Source: an uncultured Lachnospiraceae bacterium
GTDB taxonomy: Bacteria > Bacillota > Clostridia > Lachnospirales > Lachnospiraceae
Assembly (NCBI GenBank): GCA_934437985.1
Contig: CAKSBI010000007.1
Span: forward strand, 6,905 to 70,904
Length of the DNA stretch: 64,000 nucleotides
Reading direction: 5' to 3'
Shown here one piece after another: positions 44,230 to 53,325 of the stretch. Below the pieces are notes generated by a model. It did no database searches and was not told the DNA's origin. It was given only the letters and a program-made list of their open reading frames with translations. Each line of letters opens with the position of its first letter. The stretch's first letter is position 1. The position numbers were made by a program, and so were the translations under genes.

Positions 44230-45675
44230 CTACCGTATCACAACCTTCCTCTTGCAATGCCACCCCCCAAGAGGTTCCTCATAGTCCTCTGAATCCTCCA
44301 TATACGTATCCAGGTATCTTGTGATCTCCACATAGTATGTCTTACCCTTTTCCAGCTTTTTTGACAGGCCCTTTCCATATGGTGCTGTGTAGAGGGCAAG
44401 GTCAAAGTCTGACATGTCCTTATTTTCTGAATAGCGGTAGAAATACGCATCTGTATCCCTGTCATATCCCTTTTTGCCATAATCAGAGGATTTTACTGTC
44501 ACCATGATCCTCCCGTTCTTCGATGTCACACTGTACTTCTTAAATATTGCTTTTGCCCTGATATCACCGAACAGCTTGCCGGGTATTGCTTTTGGGAATA
44601 TCTCCCAGTCATTCTTCGCACTGATGTTCCACCCCACAAAGGTATATCCCTTTTTCTTCACATTCCTTGGCAGCCTGGTATCTGAACAGTATGTATGCTT
44701 CTTCGGTCTCTTACCGTATATCCTGCCACCATCCAGGTTATATGTAATATTGTAGCTCCGGTACACTGCCTTTGCCTTCCTGCCCGGCTTCAGCGAGGAG
44801 ACCTTTTTACCATCGACATACCAGCTCCGCCTGCCCTTTAACGTATCAAGGGGCACGCTTGTCCCTGAGTTATTGGCCACGGTCTTTAGTGAAGTACAGT
44901 CAGCTATAAAATTCTTCGGTATCTCCTTCACTGACCTGCCAATTGTAATCTTCTTAAGGCTGTAACAGTCTGAGAAGGCATACCTGTTAACCTTTTCTAC
45001 CGAATCGGGAATTGCTACCTCCTTTAGCCTCTTACACCCAATGAAAGCCCCAAACCCGATCTCACGGACATTTTCCGGCCATACAATGGTCTCAAGCCTT
45101 TGGCATAATATGCATATCGTGGTCGGTATCACCTGCATGTTTGATGGGAATGTTATCTTTCTGATACCTGTGTCTTCAAAAACACTCCTGCCGTAATACT
45201 CAACTGATTCCGGCAATACTATCTCCTCCCCGATGTAGTTCCGGCAAAAACCATATCTGTCAATCCTCTTTAGGTTCGGCGGCAGGACAATATTATTAGT
45301 TGCCGAGCTAAAAAATGAATGGTCGCCAATCTCCTGTAAGCTTGAAGGGAACACCACCTCCTTCCACGGCTCACTTTTATCATGTCTCCATAGTCTCTCA
45401 AAACATCTGTCACCGACTTTTTCTATGCCCTCACTTATGACAATCCTTATGATCTTATCACCTATCTCTTTATCTTCCGTGAACTGCTTAGTAATAGTCC
45501 CCTTTCCGCTTATCGTAAGCGTACCGTCCTGTGTAAGGGTGTAACTGCATTCGGGGCCACATTCACCACTTGCGATTACCTCATCCGCCAGACAGTGCAC
45601 AGGCCTCATGCTGCATAATATCATTATACTGATTAAGCATAATGACGCCGTTAATATAATATTTCTTTTCATCAT
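44230..45675 (-). CDS. Secreted BspA-type leucine-rich repeat protein with InlB B-repeat
   Basis: A 481-aa secreted protein. After a signal peptide (about residues 1-31) come six or more BspA/TpLRR units of the form A-F-x-x-C-x-x-L-K-x-x-x-I-P (about 60-280), for example C-K-R-L-K-E-V-A-I-P-D-S-V-E-K-V and C-Y-S-L-K-K-I-T-I-G. An InlB B-repeat (I-T-Y-N-L-D-G-G through V-G-W-N-I-S, about 305-360) follows and a fibronectin-like C-terminus ends the protein. Such proteins commonly mediate adhesion. The start overlaps the stop of the upstream CBM2-like gene as ATGA, with AGAGG upstream, so the two proteins are translationally coupled. Confidence 0.82.
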   Translation of the reverse strand: MMKRNIILTASLCLISIMILCSMRPVHCLADEVIASGECGPECSYTLTQDGTLTISGKGTITKQFTEDKEIGDKIIRIVISEGIEKVGDRCFERLWRHDKSEPWKEVVFPSSLQEIGDHSFFSSATNNIVLPPNLKRIDRYGFCRNYIGEEIVLPESVEYYGRSVFEDTGIRKITFPSNMQVIPTTICILCQRLETIVWPENVREIGFGAFIGCKRLKEVAIPDSVEKVNRYAFSDCYSLKKITIGRSVKEIPKNFIADCTSLKTVANNSGTSVPLDTLKGRRSWYVDGKKVSSLKPGRKAKAVYRSYNITYNLDGGRIYGKRPKKHTYCSDTRLPRNVKKKGYTFVGWNISAKNDWEIFPKAIPGKLFGDIRAKAIFKKYSVTSKNGRIMVTVKSSDYGKKGYDRDTDAYFYRYSENKDMSDFDLALYTAPYGKGLSKKLEKGKTYYVEITRYLDTYMEDSEDYEEPLGGWHCKRKVVIR

Positions 45676-47825
45676 TTTGACCTCTTTTTATATTGGCTTT
45701 CCTGCATATATTTTGTTGGGATGGAGCACAGGTATTGACGTGACTTATCTGTCCCTTTCCCATTATTAGGTGCTATAATAAATATAATATTTTTACCCTC
45801 AATATGCAAACTCTCTATTTCCCTGGCAATCTTTTTACCACCAAAATTCACCTTTTGGGGGTTTACACGCAGCTGCGTCCTGTAGCTTCCATTTTTAGTA
45901 AGGTCTTTTGTGCTGTTCCTGCTTATCGTCATCATGCTTATATAGAGAGGCTTCTTCTTGTGCTCATCCCCTGATGTGAAATAAACCTTATTCTTCTTAA
46001 TTGTGCCCCCTTTTTTATCTTTCACCCCGTATGTATCAGACACCTCTATCCCCTGGTTTGACCCGCCGGGTCTTATAAGCTGCGTCTTTTCTTTCTGTTC
46101 ACAGCTGTAATTACACCACTTTTTTTTCATAGACTTGAATGACAATGATTTTGCATCAGGGTTGTCCTCAAAATATTTTATTATCTTTGGCATGCTGTAA
46201 CACGCTATCTGGATTTTCGTTGTCTTTATCTTTTCGTCATCATCACCATTGATATCATTTGCAAACCATACACACAGCGTCCTGTTATCCTCGGATAATG
46301 CGGCATCTATCCTTCCCACCCTTGCAAAGTACTTCCTTTTCTGATTGGCATAGGCAAGCTTGGTTATACGTTTCATCCCAAAGTCAGTTTCATTATTGTT
46401 TTTCCCGGTATTTAAAACAGTACATGCACTATATTTAACCAGTGCCAGCGACTGCGAGAATTCCTTCCTTACATTTGCACCTAAGAGCATATACATCTCA
46501 CCGTTGCAGCTGACAAATTCAAATGTCTGTCCATGTGCAAACCCCTTCAGGCGCATGGTACTTTTTTCATCAAAGTTCAGTACCTTATTATCCTGGCTGT
46601 CGACTGAACAGGTGGATATATATATATCATTTCCTTTCCTCTGCGCTATATAATACTTATCCCCAAGCTTTGCATAGGACTGTAGGGCAGTTGGACTTAA
46701 TGTTTTAGGATTATTAGTGTCAAGGTCTTTTTCTAGCTTAATCCCTTTAATCTCAAATTCAATCCCCTTATCCCCCATTGTAACCTTTCCCGGTCGGAGG
46801 GCAGGCCGTGCATATCCCTTTTTATCATCACCTGTAGGCTCTATAACTTTTTTACCTTTCAATAATGCGGCCCTGACCATTATATATGCCCGGTATTCTT
46901 CCTCCGTATCAAACTCATCCTCATCCCTTTCATATCCGTCCCCAACCTCACCTTCAATCTCCGTCTCTTCATCAGCAAGCTCCATCATATCATACAGGTA
47001 ATATTCATCTATCCCTGCATCACCTTCCGCTTCGCCAATAAATCCAAATGAGACTGTTCCCCCCGGTGCGATTGATGCATTATGGCAGGAATTATTCAGG
47101 TATATATAATGGTCATCACTTTCCTCAACAACTGCGTTCCAGACCTGCTCCATCTTTATCCCGGTTTCAAGCTCCAGCTTCCAGTCATCAATAATCCTGT
47201 CAGACAGGTTATGTATCGTTATCTCACCATTAACCTTATTGCCATCCCACCTGCTGTATTCTTTATATGTCACATCATACTCATCAAGAACCTCTGCAGC
47301 TTCTTTTGTAAGGTATGCAGTATCAGGGAACTCCACATCATCCCGGTAACTGATAGTCATTCCGAATGATGCCGTGCCCCCACACGCAATATCCTGGTTC
47401 CAATACACATTCTTTATTGTATATGTATTGCCTTCTTTTTTTGTTATCTGCGCATTCCATATATTCTCAATCTCAGCATCCATGTCAAACCTGATCTCCC
47501 AATCCTCAATGTCCTCCTCCATGGAATTGGTCAGTGTCACCTCAACATTGCTGTGGTCCTGCCAGGAAGCCAGCACCCTGAAGCATGTATCAACCTTATT
47601 CTCTGTTAAGATATCAAGGGCTTCCTCATAATCTTCATCCGTTATATCATCAATTACATATTCCTCATTCTCATCCGGTTCTTCAAACTCCATGTCATCA
47701 TAATCCTCATCGTCCTCAAACACATCACCTTCACGTAATTCAAATGCCTGTGCAGAGCCTGCATTACATATTATGGCATTAAATACAAATACCATTACCA
47801 TTACATATGCTATAAATCTTCTCAT
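45672..47825 (-). CDS. Secreted protein with two CBM2-like domains
   Basis: A 717-aa secreted protein of unknown function. A signal peptide (about 1-28) is followed by an acidic stretch and two beta-sandwich domains (about 75-160 and 170-255) of the family 2 cellulose-binding type: each has D-W followed by I-x-x-W/V-W-N-A and ends with G-G-T-A/V-S-F-G. The remaining 450 residues hold repeated strand units such as V-G-R-I-D-A-A-L-S-E-D-N-R-T-L-C-V-W-F-A and may form a propeller. No catalytic motif is recognised. The chosen ATG follows AGAGG; the longer frame upstream overlaps a separate micro-ORF and is rejected. It is coupled to the LRR protein by an ATGA overlap. It may bind plant cell wall. 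Confidence 0.7.
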   Translation of the reverse strand: MRRFIAYVMVMVFVFNAIICNAGSAQAFELREGDVFEDDEDYDDMEFEEPDENEEYVIDDITDEDYEEALDILTENKVDTCFRVLASWQDHSNVEVTLTNSMEEDIEDWEIRFDMDAEIENIWNAQITKKEGNTYTIKNVYWNQDIACGGTASFGMTISYRDDVEFPDTAYLTKEAAEVLDEYDVTYKEYSRWDGNKVNGEITIHNLSDRIIDDWKLELETGIKMEQVWNAVVEESDDHYIYLNNSCHNASIAPGGTVSFGFIGEAEGDAGIDEYYLYDMMELADEETEIEGEVGDGYERDEDEFDTEEEYRAYIMVRAALLKGKKVIEPTGDDKKGYARPALRPGKVTMGDKGIEFEIKGIKLEKDLDTNNPKTLSPTALQSYAKLGDKYYIAQRKGNDIYISTCSVDSQDNKVLNFDEKSTMRLKGFAHGQTFEFVSCNGEMYMLLGANVRKEFSQSLALVKYSACTVLNTGKNNNETDFGMKRITKLAYANQKRKYFARVGRIDAALSEDNRTLCVWFANDINGDDDEKIKTTKIQIACYSMPKIIKYFEDNPDAKSLSFKSMKKKWCNYSCEQKEKTQLIRPGGSNQGIEVSDTYGVKDKKGGTIKKNKVYFTSGDEHKKKPLYISMMTISRNSTKDLTKNGSYRTQLRVNPQKVNFGGKKIAREIESLHIEGKNIIFIIAPNNGKGTDKSRQYLCSIPTKYMQESQYKKRSK

Positions 47826-47851
47826 AATATAATCCTCTTCCTTCCTGCTGC

Positions 47852-47908
47852 CTACTTTCCGAACAACTTTTTCAGCCATTCATAAAAACTAAAACCTGAC
47901 AGATACAT
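47852..47908 (-). CDS. 18-residue micro-ORF with strong ribosome binding site
   Basis: The minus strand encodes MYLSGFSFYEWLKKLFGK, preceded by GGGAGG at a 7-base spacing, stronger than the site of the following gene. The peptide is aromatic at the front and amphipathic, Lys-rich at the back, like membrane-active or leader peptides. It ends 26 bp before the CBM2-like gene and probably shares its transcript. It could be a translated leader, a small membrane peptide or a signal precursor; none is proven. Confidence 0.5.
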   Translation of the reverse strand: MYLSGFSFYEWLKKLFGK

Positions 47909-48010
47909 AATGCCACCTCCCTTTCACGATATCAGACTTTCGTCTTTTTCATGTTATCATTCAGGTGCATTATTATCGATAAATATGCGACGAACGGTAA
48001 ATTGGGTGCA

Positions 48011-48047
48011 AAAAAGCACCTGTCATTGTATTTGACAGATGCTTTTT
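48011..48047 (-). terminator. Intrinsic terminator downstream of clpX
   Basis: AAAAAGCACCTGTCA pairs with TGACAGATGCTTTTT (one mismatch, 7-nt loop) and has T-runs on both strands. It lies downstream of the fibronectin-like remnant and the clpX gene. Bases 47909-48010 and 48048-48116 show nothing else. Confidence 0.8.
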
Positions 48048-48116
48048 GTATTACTTAATAATTATTACCGGAAGTCTGTATACCTACCGGCTCTCCCATT
48101 CTTTACTTCCTTATTT

Positions 48117-48266
48117 TTACTTTTTCGTTATGCTCCACTTTCCGTAAATTTTGTTTTTTCCACTTGTTTTATATGCACGGATCCTGACAAAATATGTTTT
48201 TTTCTTTTGTAATTTTATCTGGCACGTCTTTTTCTTATTTTTTACCCATTGGGATTTTGCCTTTTT
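48117..48266 (-). pseudogene. Remnant of a fibronectin-like C-terminal domain
   Basis: Between clpX and its terminator, a 49-codon frame ending in TAA reads as the tail of a fibronectin III-like domain: K-K-K-T-Y-F-V-R-I-R-A-Y-K-T, then K-I-Y-G-K-W-S-I-T-K-K. It parallels the end of the GH43 protein (Y-Y-I-K-A-R-A-Y-T then V-Y-G-K-Y-S-K-V). An in-frame TGA lies directly upstream and no start codon is present, so this is the decayed end of a lost surface-protein gene. Confidence 0.6.
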
Positions 48267-48279
48267 TCAGTATTTGTTA

Positions 48280-49686
48280 TTATCCCTCTAGCAAAAGGTT
48301 ACCCCTCATTTCAATTCTTGGAGCTCCTTTCTTTTCAATATAGTCAGCTGTAATTGTTACACGACCGATCATATCATCTTTAGGTATCTCATACATAATG
48401 TCTAACATATATTCTTCAATTATTGCACGCAGTGCCCTTGCACCAATCTTTTTCTCTGCAGCCCTGGAAGCAATAAGCTTCAACGCCTCATCATCAAATT
48501 CAAGGTCAACCTCATCCATCCTGAGAAGCTTCTGGTACTGCTTAAGTATCGCATTTTTCGGCTCAACAAGCACACGGACCAGCATATCTTCAGTAAGCTG
48601 CTGCAGTGAACATATGATCGGCAGTCTTCCAAGGAACTCCGGAATCATCCCAAATTCTCTTAAATCCTCTACGGTTACCTTCTCAAGCAGTGCCGGGTCA
48701 TCCTTATAATGATCCTTAAGCTCTGAGCCAAATCCCATTGAGCCTGTGGAATTAAGTCTCCTTGCAATTATATTATCAAGCTCCGGGAATGCCCCACCAC
48801 ATATGAATAAGATGTTAGATGTGTTAATTGTGTATAAAGGAACCATGGCATTCTTACTTGTAGCTCCGACAGGAACTTCAACCTCACTGCCCTCAAGCAG
48901 CTTAAGCAGTCCCTGCTGAACTGATTCCCCGCTTACATCTCTTGAATTGGTATTACGTTTCTTGGCAATCTTATCAATCTCATCAATGAATACTATCCCA
49001 TGTTCAGCCCTGTCAACATCATTATCTGCTGCCGCAAGAAGCTTTGAAAGTACACTTTCCACATCATCACCGATATATCCTGCCTCTGTAAGCGCAGTTG
49101 CATCGGTTATTGCAAGCGGAACCTTAAGCATCCTGGCAAGTGTCTTTACAAGATAAGTCTTACCGCAGCCTGTCGGACCAAGCATAAGGACATTAGACTT
49201 TTCAATCTTAACATCTTCATCCGCATTCTGGTCAAATACTCTCTTATAATGATTATATACAGCAACTGACAAGACCTTTTTAGCCTTTTCCTGTCCTATA
49301 ACATGCTCATCAAAATGCTGCTTAATAATATGGGGTGCCGGAAGATTTGCAAGTGTAAGAACCTCCTCATCCTTCTTTTTATCCGGTTCTTCTTTCCTTT
49401 TCTTAATCATCCGGCGTTTTTTCATGTTATTCTGGATCTCTTCCATATTAGGCATATCCATCATATTCATATAAGGCATGTTATTAAAATTCATCTGGTT
49501 AAATGTAGTCTGCATACAGTCAGCACATATACATATATTATTCGGTATCTTGATCATCTTACCGGCCTTACTCTCCGGTCTGTGACATATAAAGCATACA
49601 TCCTCATATCTATTATCATTATTATTGCTGCTATTATTATTGTTGCTATTATTATTATTGTTGTTGTTCTGATTATCTGTTCCCAA
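48280..49686 (-). CDS. clpX: ClpX-type AAA+ unfoldase with Asn-rich N-terminus
   Basis: A 468-aa AAA+ ATPase that would unfold substrates for ClpP. After an Asn-run (about residues 6-25) there is a ClpX zinc-binding domain (C-F-I-C at about 30-33, then C-I-C-A-D-C), a Met/Asn linker, Walker A G-P-T-G-C-G-K-T, Walker B I-V-F-I-D-E-I-D, sensor 2 G-A-R-A-L-R-A, and the ClpP-contact loop as M-G-F. The best start is a TTG seven bases after AGGAGG; an ATG six codons upstream includes that site in its coding region and has none of its own. clpX usually adjoins clpP and tig; here it stands alone beside htrA, so it could be a second ClpX. Confidence 0.88.
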   Translation of the reverse strand: MGTDNQNNNNNNNSNNNNSSNNNDNRYEDVCFICHRPESKAGKMIKIPNNICICADCMQTTFNQMNFNNMPYMNMMDMPNMEEIQNNMKKRRMIKKRKEEPDKKKDEEVLTLANLPAPHIIKQHFDEHVIGQEKAKKVLSVAVYNHYKRVFDQNADEDVKIEKSNVLMLGPTGCGKTYLVKTLARMLKVPLAITDATALTEAGYIGDDVESVLSKLLAAADNDVDRAEHGIVFIDEIDKIAKKRNTNSRDVSGESVQQGLLKLLEGSEVEVPVGATSKNAMVPLYTINTSNILFICGGAFPELDNIIARRLNSTGSMGFGSELKDHYKDDPALLEKVTVEDLREFGMIPEFLGRLPIICSLQQLTEDMLVRVLVEPKNAILKQYQKLLRMDEVDLEFDDEALKLIASRAAEKKIGARALRAIIEEYMLDIMYEIPKDDMIGRVTITADYIEKKGAPRIEMRGNLLLEG

Positions 49687-49819
49687 AATTGTACCTCCTG
49701 TCATTTTAGCGTTTATCCATACAATTCATTTTTCGATAATTATTAACATTATACATAACTTTATTATTTTAGGCAAATCGTAAAATTCCCACCGCATACC
49801 AGTCATTTTTATGCAACAA

Positions 49820-49855
49820 GAAAACCAGGCCTCCATTACGGAGAACCCGGTTTTC
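49820..49855 (-). terminator. Terminator of the htrA gene
   Basis: A 15-bp imperfect stem (GAAAACC and GGCCTCC portions with complements) with a 5-nt loop lies 30 bp after the protease stop. The flanking minus strand has TTGTTGCAT, a weak T-tract. Confidence 0.65.
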
Positions 49856-49885
49856 CTATATAAATAATTGAAAGAGGGGGCAATT

Positions 49886-51694
49886 TTACCAGTTGAAGAA
49901 GTCGTCGAATCCGTTGCCAAATCCATTGCTGCCGGAATCTCCATTTCCTTCATTACTGTCTTCATCCTGTCGCTTAGAATTATCAGATGAAGAATTACTG
50001 TCACTATTAATTCCTGCTTCTTCTGCTGTTGCAAGTGTAACCTTTATCTGCTGCTCATCATATCCCTTGCCTGATGCACTCTGTCTGTATACTGTCAGCG
50101 TTATCTCGGAACCTGCACGGCAGCTTCCAACCTTTGATGTTGCCGCAGAGCTTGAAGCAACCTCTGTATCATTTATCTTAGTTATAATATCGCCCTGTTT
50201 AATACCGGCTTTTTCTGCCGGGCTGTCCTTCATTACCTCTGTTACATAAGCACCTGACGGAACTCCATACTTTTCAACAGCCTCACTTGATACGTCTGAT
50301 AATGATACACCCATATATCCTTTTTCTTCTGCTGTCAATGTCTCACGGTTCATAAGCTCATTGATAATCGGAATTGCCGTTGATATCGGAATTGCATAGC
50401 ACATTCCTTCAATCTGTGTATCACTTATCTTGGCACTGTTAATTCCTACTACCTTTCCTGATACATCAAGAAGAGGTCCGCCACTGTTACCACCATTGAT
50501 GGCAGCATCTGTCTGAAGGTATTTCATCTTCATTGTCTTGCCCGTTGATTCATCAGCAATCTCAAGCTCTCTGTCCTTTGCACTTATATATCCAACTGTT
50601 ACAGACTGTCCCATGCCCTTGGCATTACCAATTGCAACTGCCATCTGGCCAACCTTAACCTCGTCAGAGTCACCAAGCACTGCAACTTTAATCTTGCCTA
50701 ATGTATCATCACTGATATCACTCAGCTTGACTGCAACTACTGCAAGGTCTGCATCTGCATCAGTACCCTTTATAACTGCCTCTGCAGTTGTTTCATCATT
50801 AAACGTAATCTGGATTGCCGTGGAATTCTCAACAACATGGTTGTTAGTAGCCAGAAGTAATTCCTTATCGTTCTTACCAACTATAAATCCGGTTCCGCTT
50901 GCATTCACTTCCTGCTCATACTGCTGGCCGAAGAATGAATATCCCTTTACCGACGTAGTACTTATAATAGATACAACACTTGGCATTACTGAATCAACAA
51001 TACCCGATACATCGTTAACTGCTGTAGCCTGTGAACTTCCCTGGTTAACTGTAACAGGCTCTGTTGTTGCTACTGCATCATCTGAACTGTTCTTGTCCTT
51101 GTTATCTGATCCGGAATCTGAATCATTCCATGCAATCTCATTTTCATCTACCTTCTTGTCAATACCGGCCAGAACATTAGTCATGAGGGTCGCAAGCACC
51201 GCCGTCATTATAAGTACAGCAACTGCACCACATACGATTGCTACAATCTTAGAAGTTTTTCTGCCGTTCCTGTTATGGTTGTTACCATAGTTATTATTGC
51301 CGTTTCCATACATATTATTGCCATTTCCATAGCCGGCATTGTTGTATCCGTAGCCGTTATTACTGCCTCCGTAGCTTTCATTACTGTTACCATAGCCATT
51401 ATTGCTGCTTCCGTAACTGTCGTTACTGTTACCCTGGCTGTTATTGCTGCTTCCGTAGCTGTCGTTACTGTTACCCTGGCTGTTATTGCTGCTTCCGTAG
51501 CTGTCATTACTGTTACCATAGCCATTATTGCTGTTACCATAGCTGTTATTACCATAGCTGTTATTACCATAGCTGTTATTACCACAGTTGTCGTTATTTA
51601 CATTACTGTCATTATTTTCAAAGCCATAATCACTTCCATTTACCTGATCATTCTGAACCGGTTCACCAAACTCATTCTTGTGTTCATTATCCAT
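49886..51694 (-). CDS. htrA: HtrA/DegP-type membrane-anchored serine protease with Asn-rich N-terminus
   Basis: A 602-aa envelope quality-control protease. Residues 1-148 are cytoplasmic and built of Asn/Gly/Ser/Tyr repeats; a transmembrane helix (about 149-177) follows. The trypsin-like domain has the catalytic triad His in T-N-N-H-V-V, Asp in D-A-D-L-A-V-V, and Ser in N-G-G-N-S-G-G-P-L. A PDZ domain (about 445-545, G-Y-M-G-V-S-L and I-K-Q-G-D-I-I) and an Asp/Ser/Asn tail end the protein. The start has AGGAG-type sequence upstream. The repeats differ sharply from ordinary HtrA N-termini and resemble the Asn-run of its neighbour ClpX. Monocistronic; stress regulation is likely by family but not shown. 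Confidence 0.9.
   Translation of the reverse strand: MDNEHKNEFGEPVQNDQVNGSDYGFENNDSNVNNDNCGNNSYGNNSYGNNSYGNSNNGYGNSNDSYGSSNNSQGNSNDSYGSSNNSQGNSNDSYGSSNNGYGNSNESYGGSNNGYGYNNAGYGNGNNMYGNGNNNYGNNHNRNGRKTSKIVAIVCGAVAVLIMTAVLATLMTNVLAGIDKKVDENEIAWNDSDSGSDNKDKNSSDDAVATTEPVTVNQGSSQATAVNDVSGIVDSVMPSVVSIISTTSVKGYSFFGQQYEQEVNASGTGFIVGKNDKELLLATNNHVVENSTAIQITFNDETTAEAVIKGTDADADLAVVAVKLSDISDDTLGKIKVAVLGDSDEVKVGQMAVAIGNAKGMGQSVTVGYISAKDRELEIADESTGKTMKMKYLQTDAAINGGNSGGPLLDVSGKVVGINSAKISDTQIEGMCYAIPISTAIPIINELMNRETLTAEEKGYMGVSLSDVSSEAVEKYGVPSGAYVTEVMKDSPAEKAGIKQGDIITKINDTEVASSSAATSKVGSCRAGSEITLTVYRQSASGKGYDEQQIKVTLATAEEAGINSDSNSSSDNSKRQDEDSNEGNGDSGSNGFGNGFDDFFNW
51421..51585. repeat. Tandem repeats inside the htrA 5' end
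   Basis: Two identical 42-bp units (51421-51462 and 51463-51504) encode N-S-N-D-S-Y-G-S-S-N-N-S-Q-G, and three 15-bp units (51541-51585) encode N-N-S-Y-G. Identity at DNA level implies recent duplication or slippage; copy number may vary between strains without shifting the frame. Confidence 0.85.
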
Positions 51695-51753
51695 AAATCC
51701 TCACTCCTTATCTTTTCTCCCTTTGATGTGACCAATTATAGATACGATTTGTG

Positions 51754-51766
51754 TTCACTTTGTGAA
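51754..51766. promoter_or_regulatory. Inverted repeat between htrA and the sugar transferase gene
   Basis: TTCAC-TTT-GTGAA lies in the 170-bp divergent gap, about 60 bp upstream of the htrA start. A possible minus-strand -10 (TATAAT, 51736-51741) lies between the two. It could bind a stress regulator; no clear -35 was found. Confidence 0.35.
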
Positions 51767-51864
51767 TATGAAAAGTTTATATTGTGAAATTCTTAGTAAT
51801 CGGTTATCATGTAAATTGAGTAAATTGTACATAATATATATATATGTTGAAAGGATGATTTTCT

Positions 51865-53295
51865 ATGATTAAGGAAAACCAGCGTTTACTTAATATAATT
51901 CATCTTATTATAGATGCGCTTATAATGGTCGGTTCTTTTTTACTGGCTTATTTCTTACGTTTTGATGTGGAACACAGTCCGCTTCTTCTTATGGATATTA
52001 TTGAGCACCCACGCGGACGGTATCTTGACATCAGGGAATATATGGAGATGCTTGTATACCTTGTTCCATTTTATATAGTTTCTTATTATATATTCCATCT
52101 TTATGATCCAAAAAGAACACGAAGCAGGCGTGTCGAAATATGGTCACTCATCAAAGCAAATGCCGTTGGCCTGTTATATTGCACCACGTTATTATATTTT
52201 ATGAACTTTACTTATTATGCACGTCTGTTCCTTGCCATATTCTTTATTTCAAATATAATATTTGATTTTCTGTTCAGACATATTGTATCAAAAATACTGA
52301 AAAGAATGCGCAGAAGCGGCAAGAACCTTAAGCACGTACTGCTTGTCGGGTACGGACGTGCAGCTGAGAGCTACATCAACAGACTTCTTGCACATCCTGA
52401 CTGGGGATATTATATCCACGGAGTCCTGGATGATAACACAACTCCCGGGACAAGCTACAGAGGGGTAGAGATTATCGGGTCAATTGCCGACCTTCCTGCA
52501 CTCCTTGAGACAAACCAGTATGATGAGATTGTTATCACACTTAACATTGAAGAATACAGCAAGCTTGAGGGTATTGTTGTTATAACGGAAAAAAGCGGTG
52601 TCCACACCAAGTTCGTTCCTGATTATAATAACATCATTCCAACAATTCCCTATACCGAGGATCTTGACGGGCTTCCTGTAATACATGTACGCAATGTTCC
52701 TCTTAGCAGTCCGGTCAACCGCATACTCAAAAGAGCCATGGATATATTCGGTTCTATTGTATGCATTATAATATTTGCAATTCCAATGCTGTTTGTCGCA
52801 GCCCTTGTTAAGTTCACGTCAAAGGGTCCTCTTATATTCAGGCAAAAAAGGGTAGGGCTCCATAACAGGGAATTCAATATGTACAAGTTCCGTTCCATGC
52901 GTGTCCAAAACGAAGCGGAAGAAAAGAAAGCCTGGACAACCGAGCATGACCCGCGTGTAACACCTGTCGGAAGATTTATCCGCAGTACCAGTCTTGATGA
53001 ACTTCCACAATTTTTCAATGTCCTTAAAGGGGATATGAGCCTTGTCGGCCCCCGCCCCGAAAGACCTTACTACGTTGAAAAGTTTAAAGAAAATATTCCA
53101 CGGTATATGATAAAGCATCAGGTCCGCCCCGGTATAACAGGATGGGCACAGATTAATGGCTACAGGGGTGACACATCCATTGAGATGAGAATCGAATGTG
53201 ATATATATTATATAGAAAACTGGACCCTCAGCCTTGATTTTAAGATTCTGTTTCTAACATTATTTAAGGGTTTTATTAATAAGAACGCTTACTAA
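51865..53295 (+). CDS. Undecaprenyl-phosphate sugar-1-phosphate transferase (WbaP/WcaJ type)
   Basis: A 476-aa membrane enzyme that starts extracellular polysaccharide or wall glycan assembly by moving a sugar-1-phosphate from UDP-sugar to undecaprenyl phosphate. Four to five hydrophobic helices (about residues 10-145) precede a nucleotide-binding-like central domain ([11 protein letters not shown]) and a further helix near 290-315. The C-terminal bacterial sugar transferase domain is well marked: [23 protein letters not shown], and G-P-R-P-E-R. The start has GAAAGG upstream. An LCP-family gene follows 30 bp later, which fits attachment of the product to the wall. The exact sugar is not known. 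Confidence 0.9.
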   Translation: MIKENQRLLNIIHLIIDALIMVGSFLLAYFLRFDVEHSPLLLMDIIEHPRGRYLDIREYMEMLVYLVPFYIVSYYIFHLYDPKRTRSRRVEIWSLIKANAVGLLYCTTLLYFMNFTYYARLFLAIFFISNIIFDFLFRHIVSKILKRMRRSGKNLKHVLLVGYGRAAESYINRLLAHPDWGYYIHGVLDDNTTPGTSYRGVEIIGSIADLPALLETNQYDEIVITLNIEEYSKLEGIVVITEKSGVHTKFVPDYNNIIPTIPYTEDLDGLPVIHVRNVPLSSPVNRILKRAMDIFGSIVCIIIFAIPMLFVAALVKFTSKGPLIFRQKRVGLHNREFNMYKFRSMRVQNEAEEKKAWTTEHDPRVTPVGRFIRSTSLDELPQFFNVLKGDMSLVGPRPERPYYVEKFKENIPRYMIKHQVRPGITGWAQINGYRGDTSIEMRIECDIYYIENWTLSLDFKILFLTLFKGFINKNAY

Positions 53296-53325
53296 TTATC
53301 CACATCAGTATTGGAGGTATGATAC

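Noticed and set aside
51360..51590. Repeat block resembling a CRISPR array
   Set aside because: Units are directly adjacent, of 42 and 15 bp, without spacers, and encode in-frame Asn/Ser/Gly peptides; no cas genes are nearby.
50538..51787. Antisense open frames of 250 and 170 codons opposite htrA
   Set aside because: They mirror a clear HtrA protease and its Asn/Ser repeats; the hydrophobic Ile/Val composition is a complement artefact and there is no start signal.
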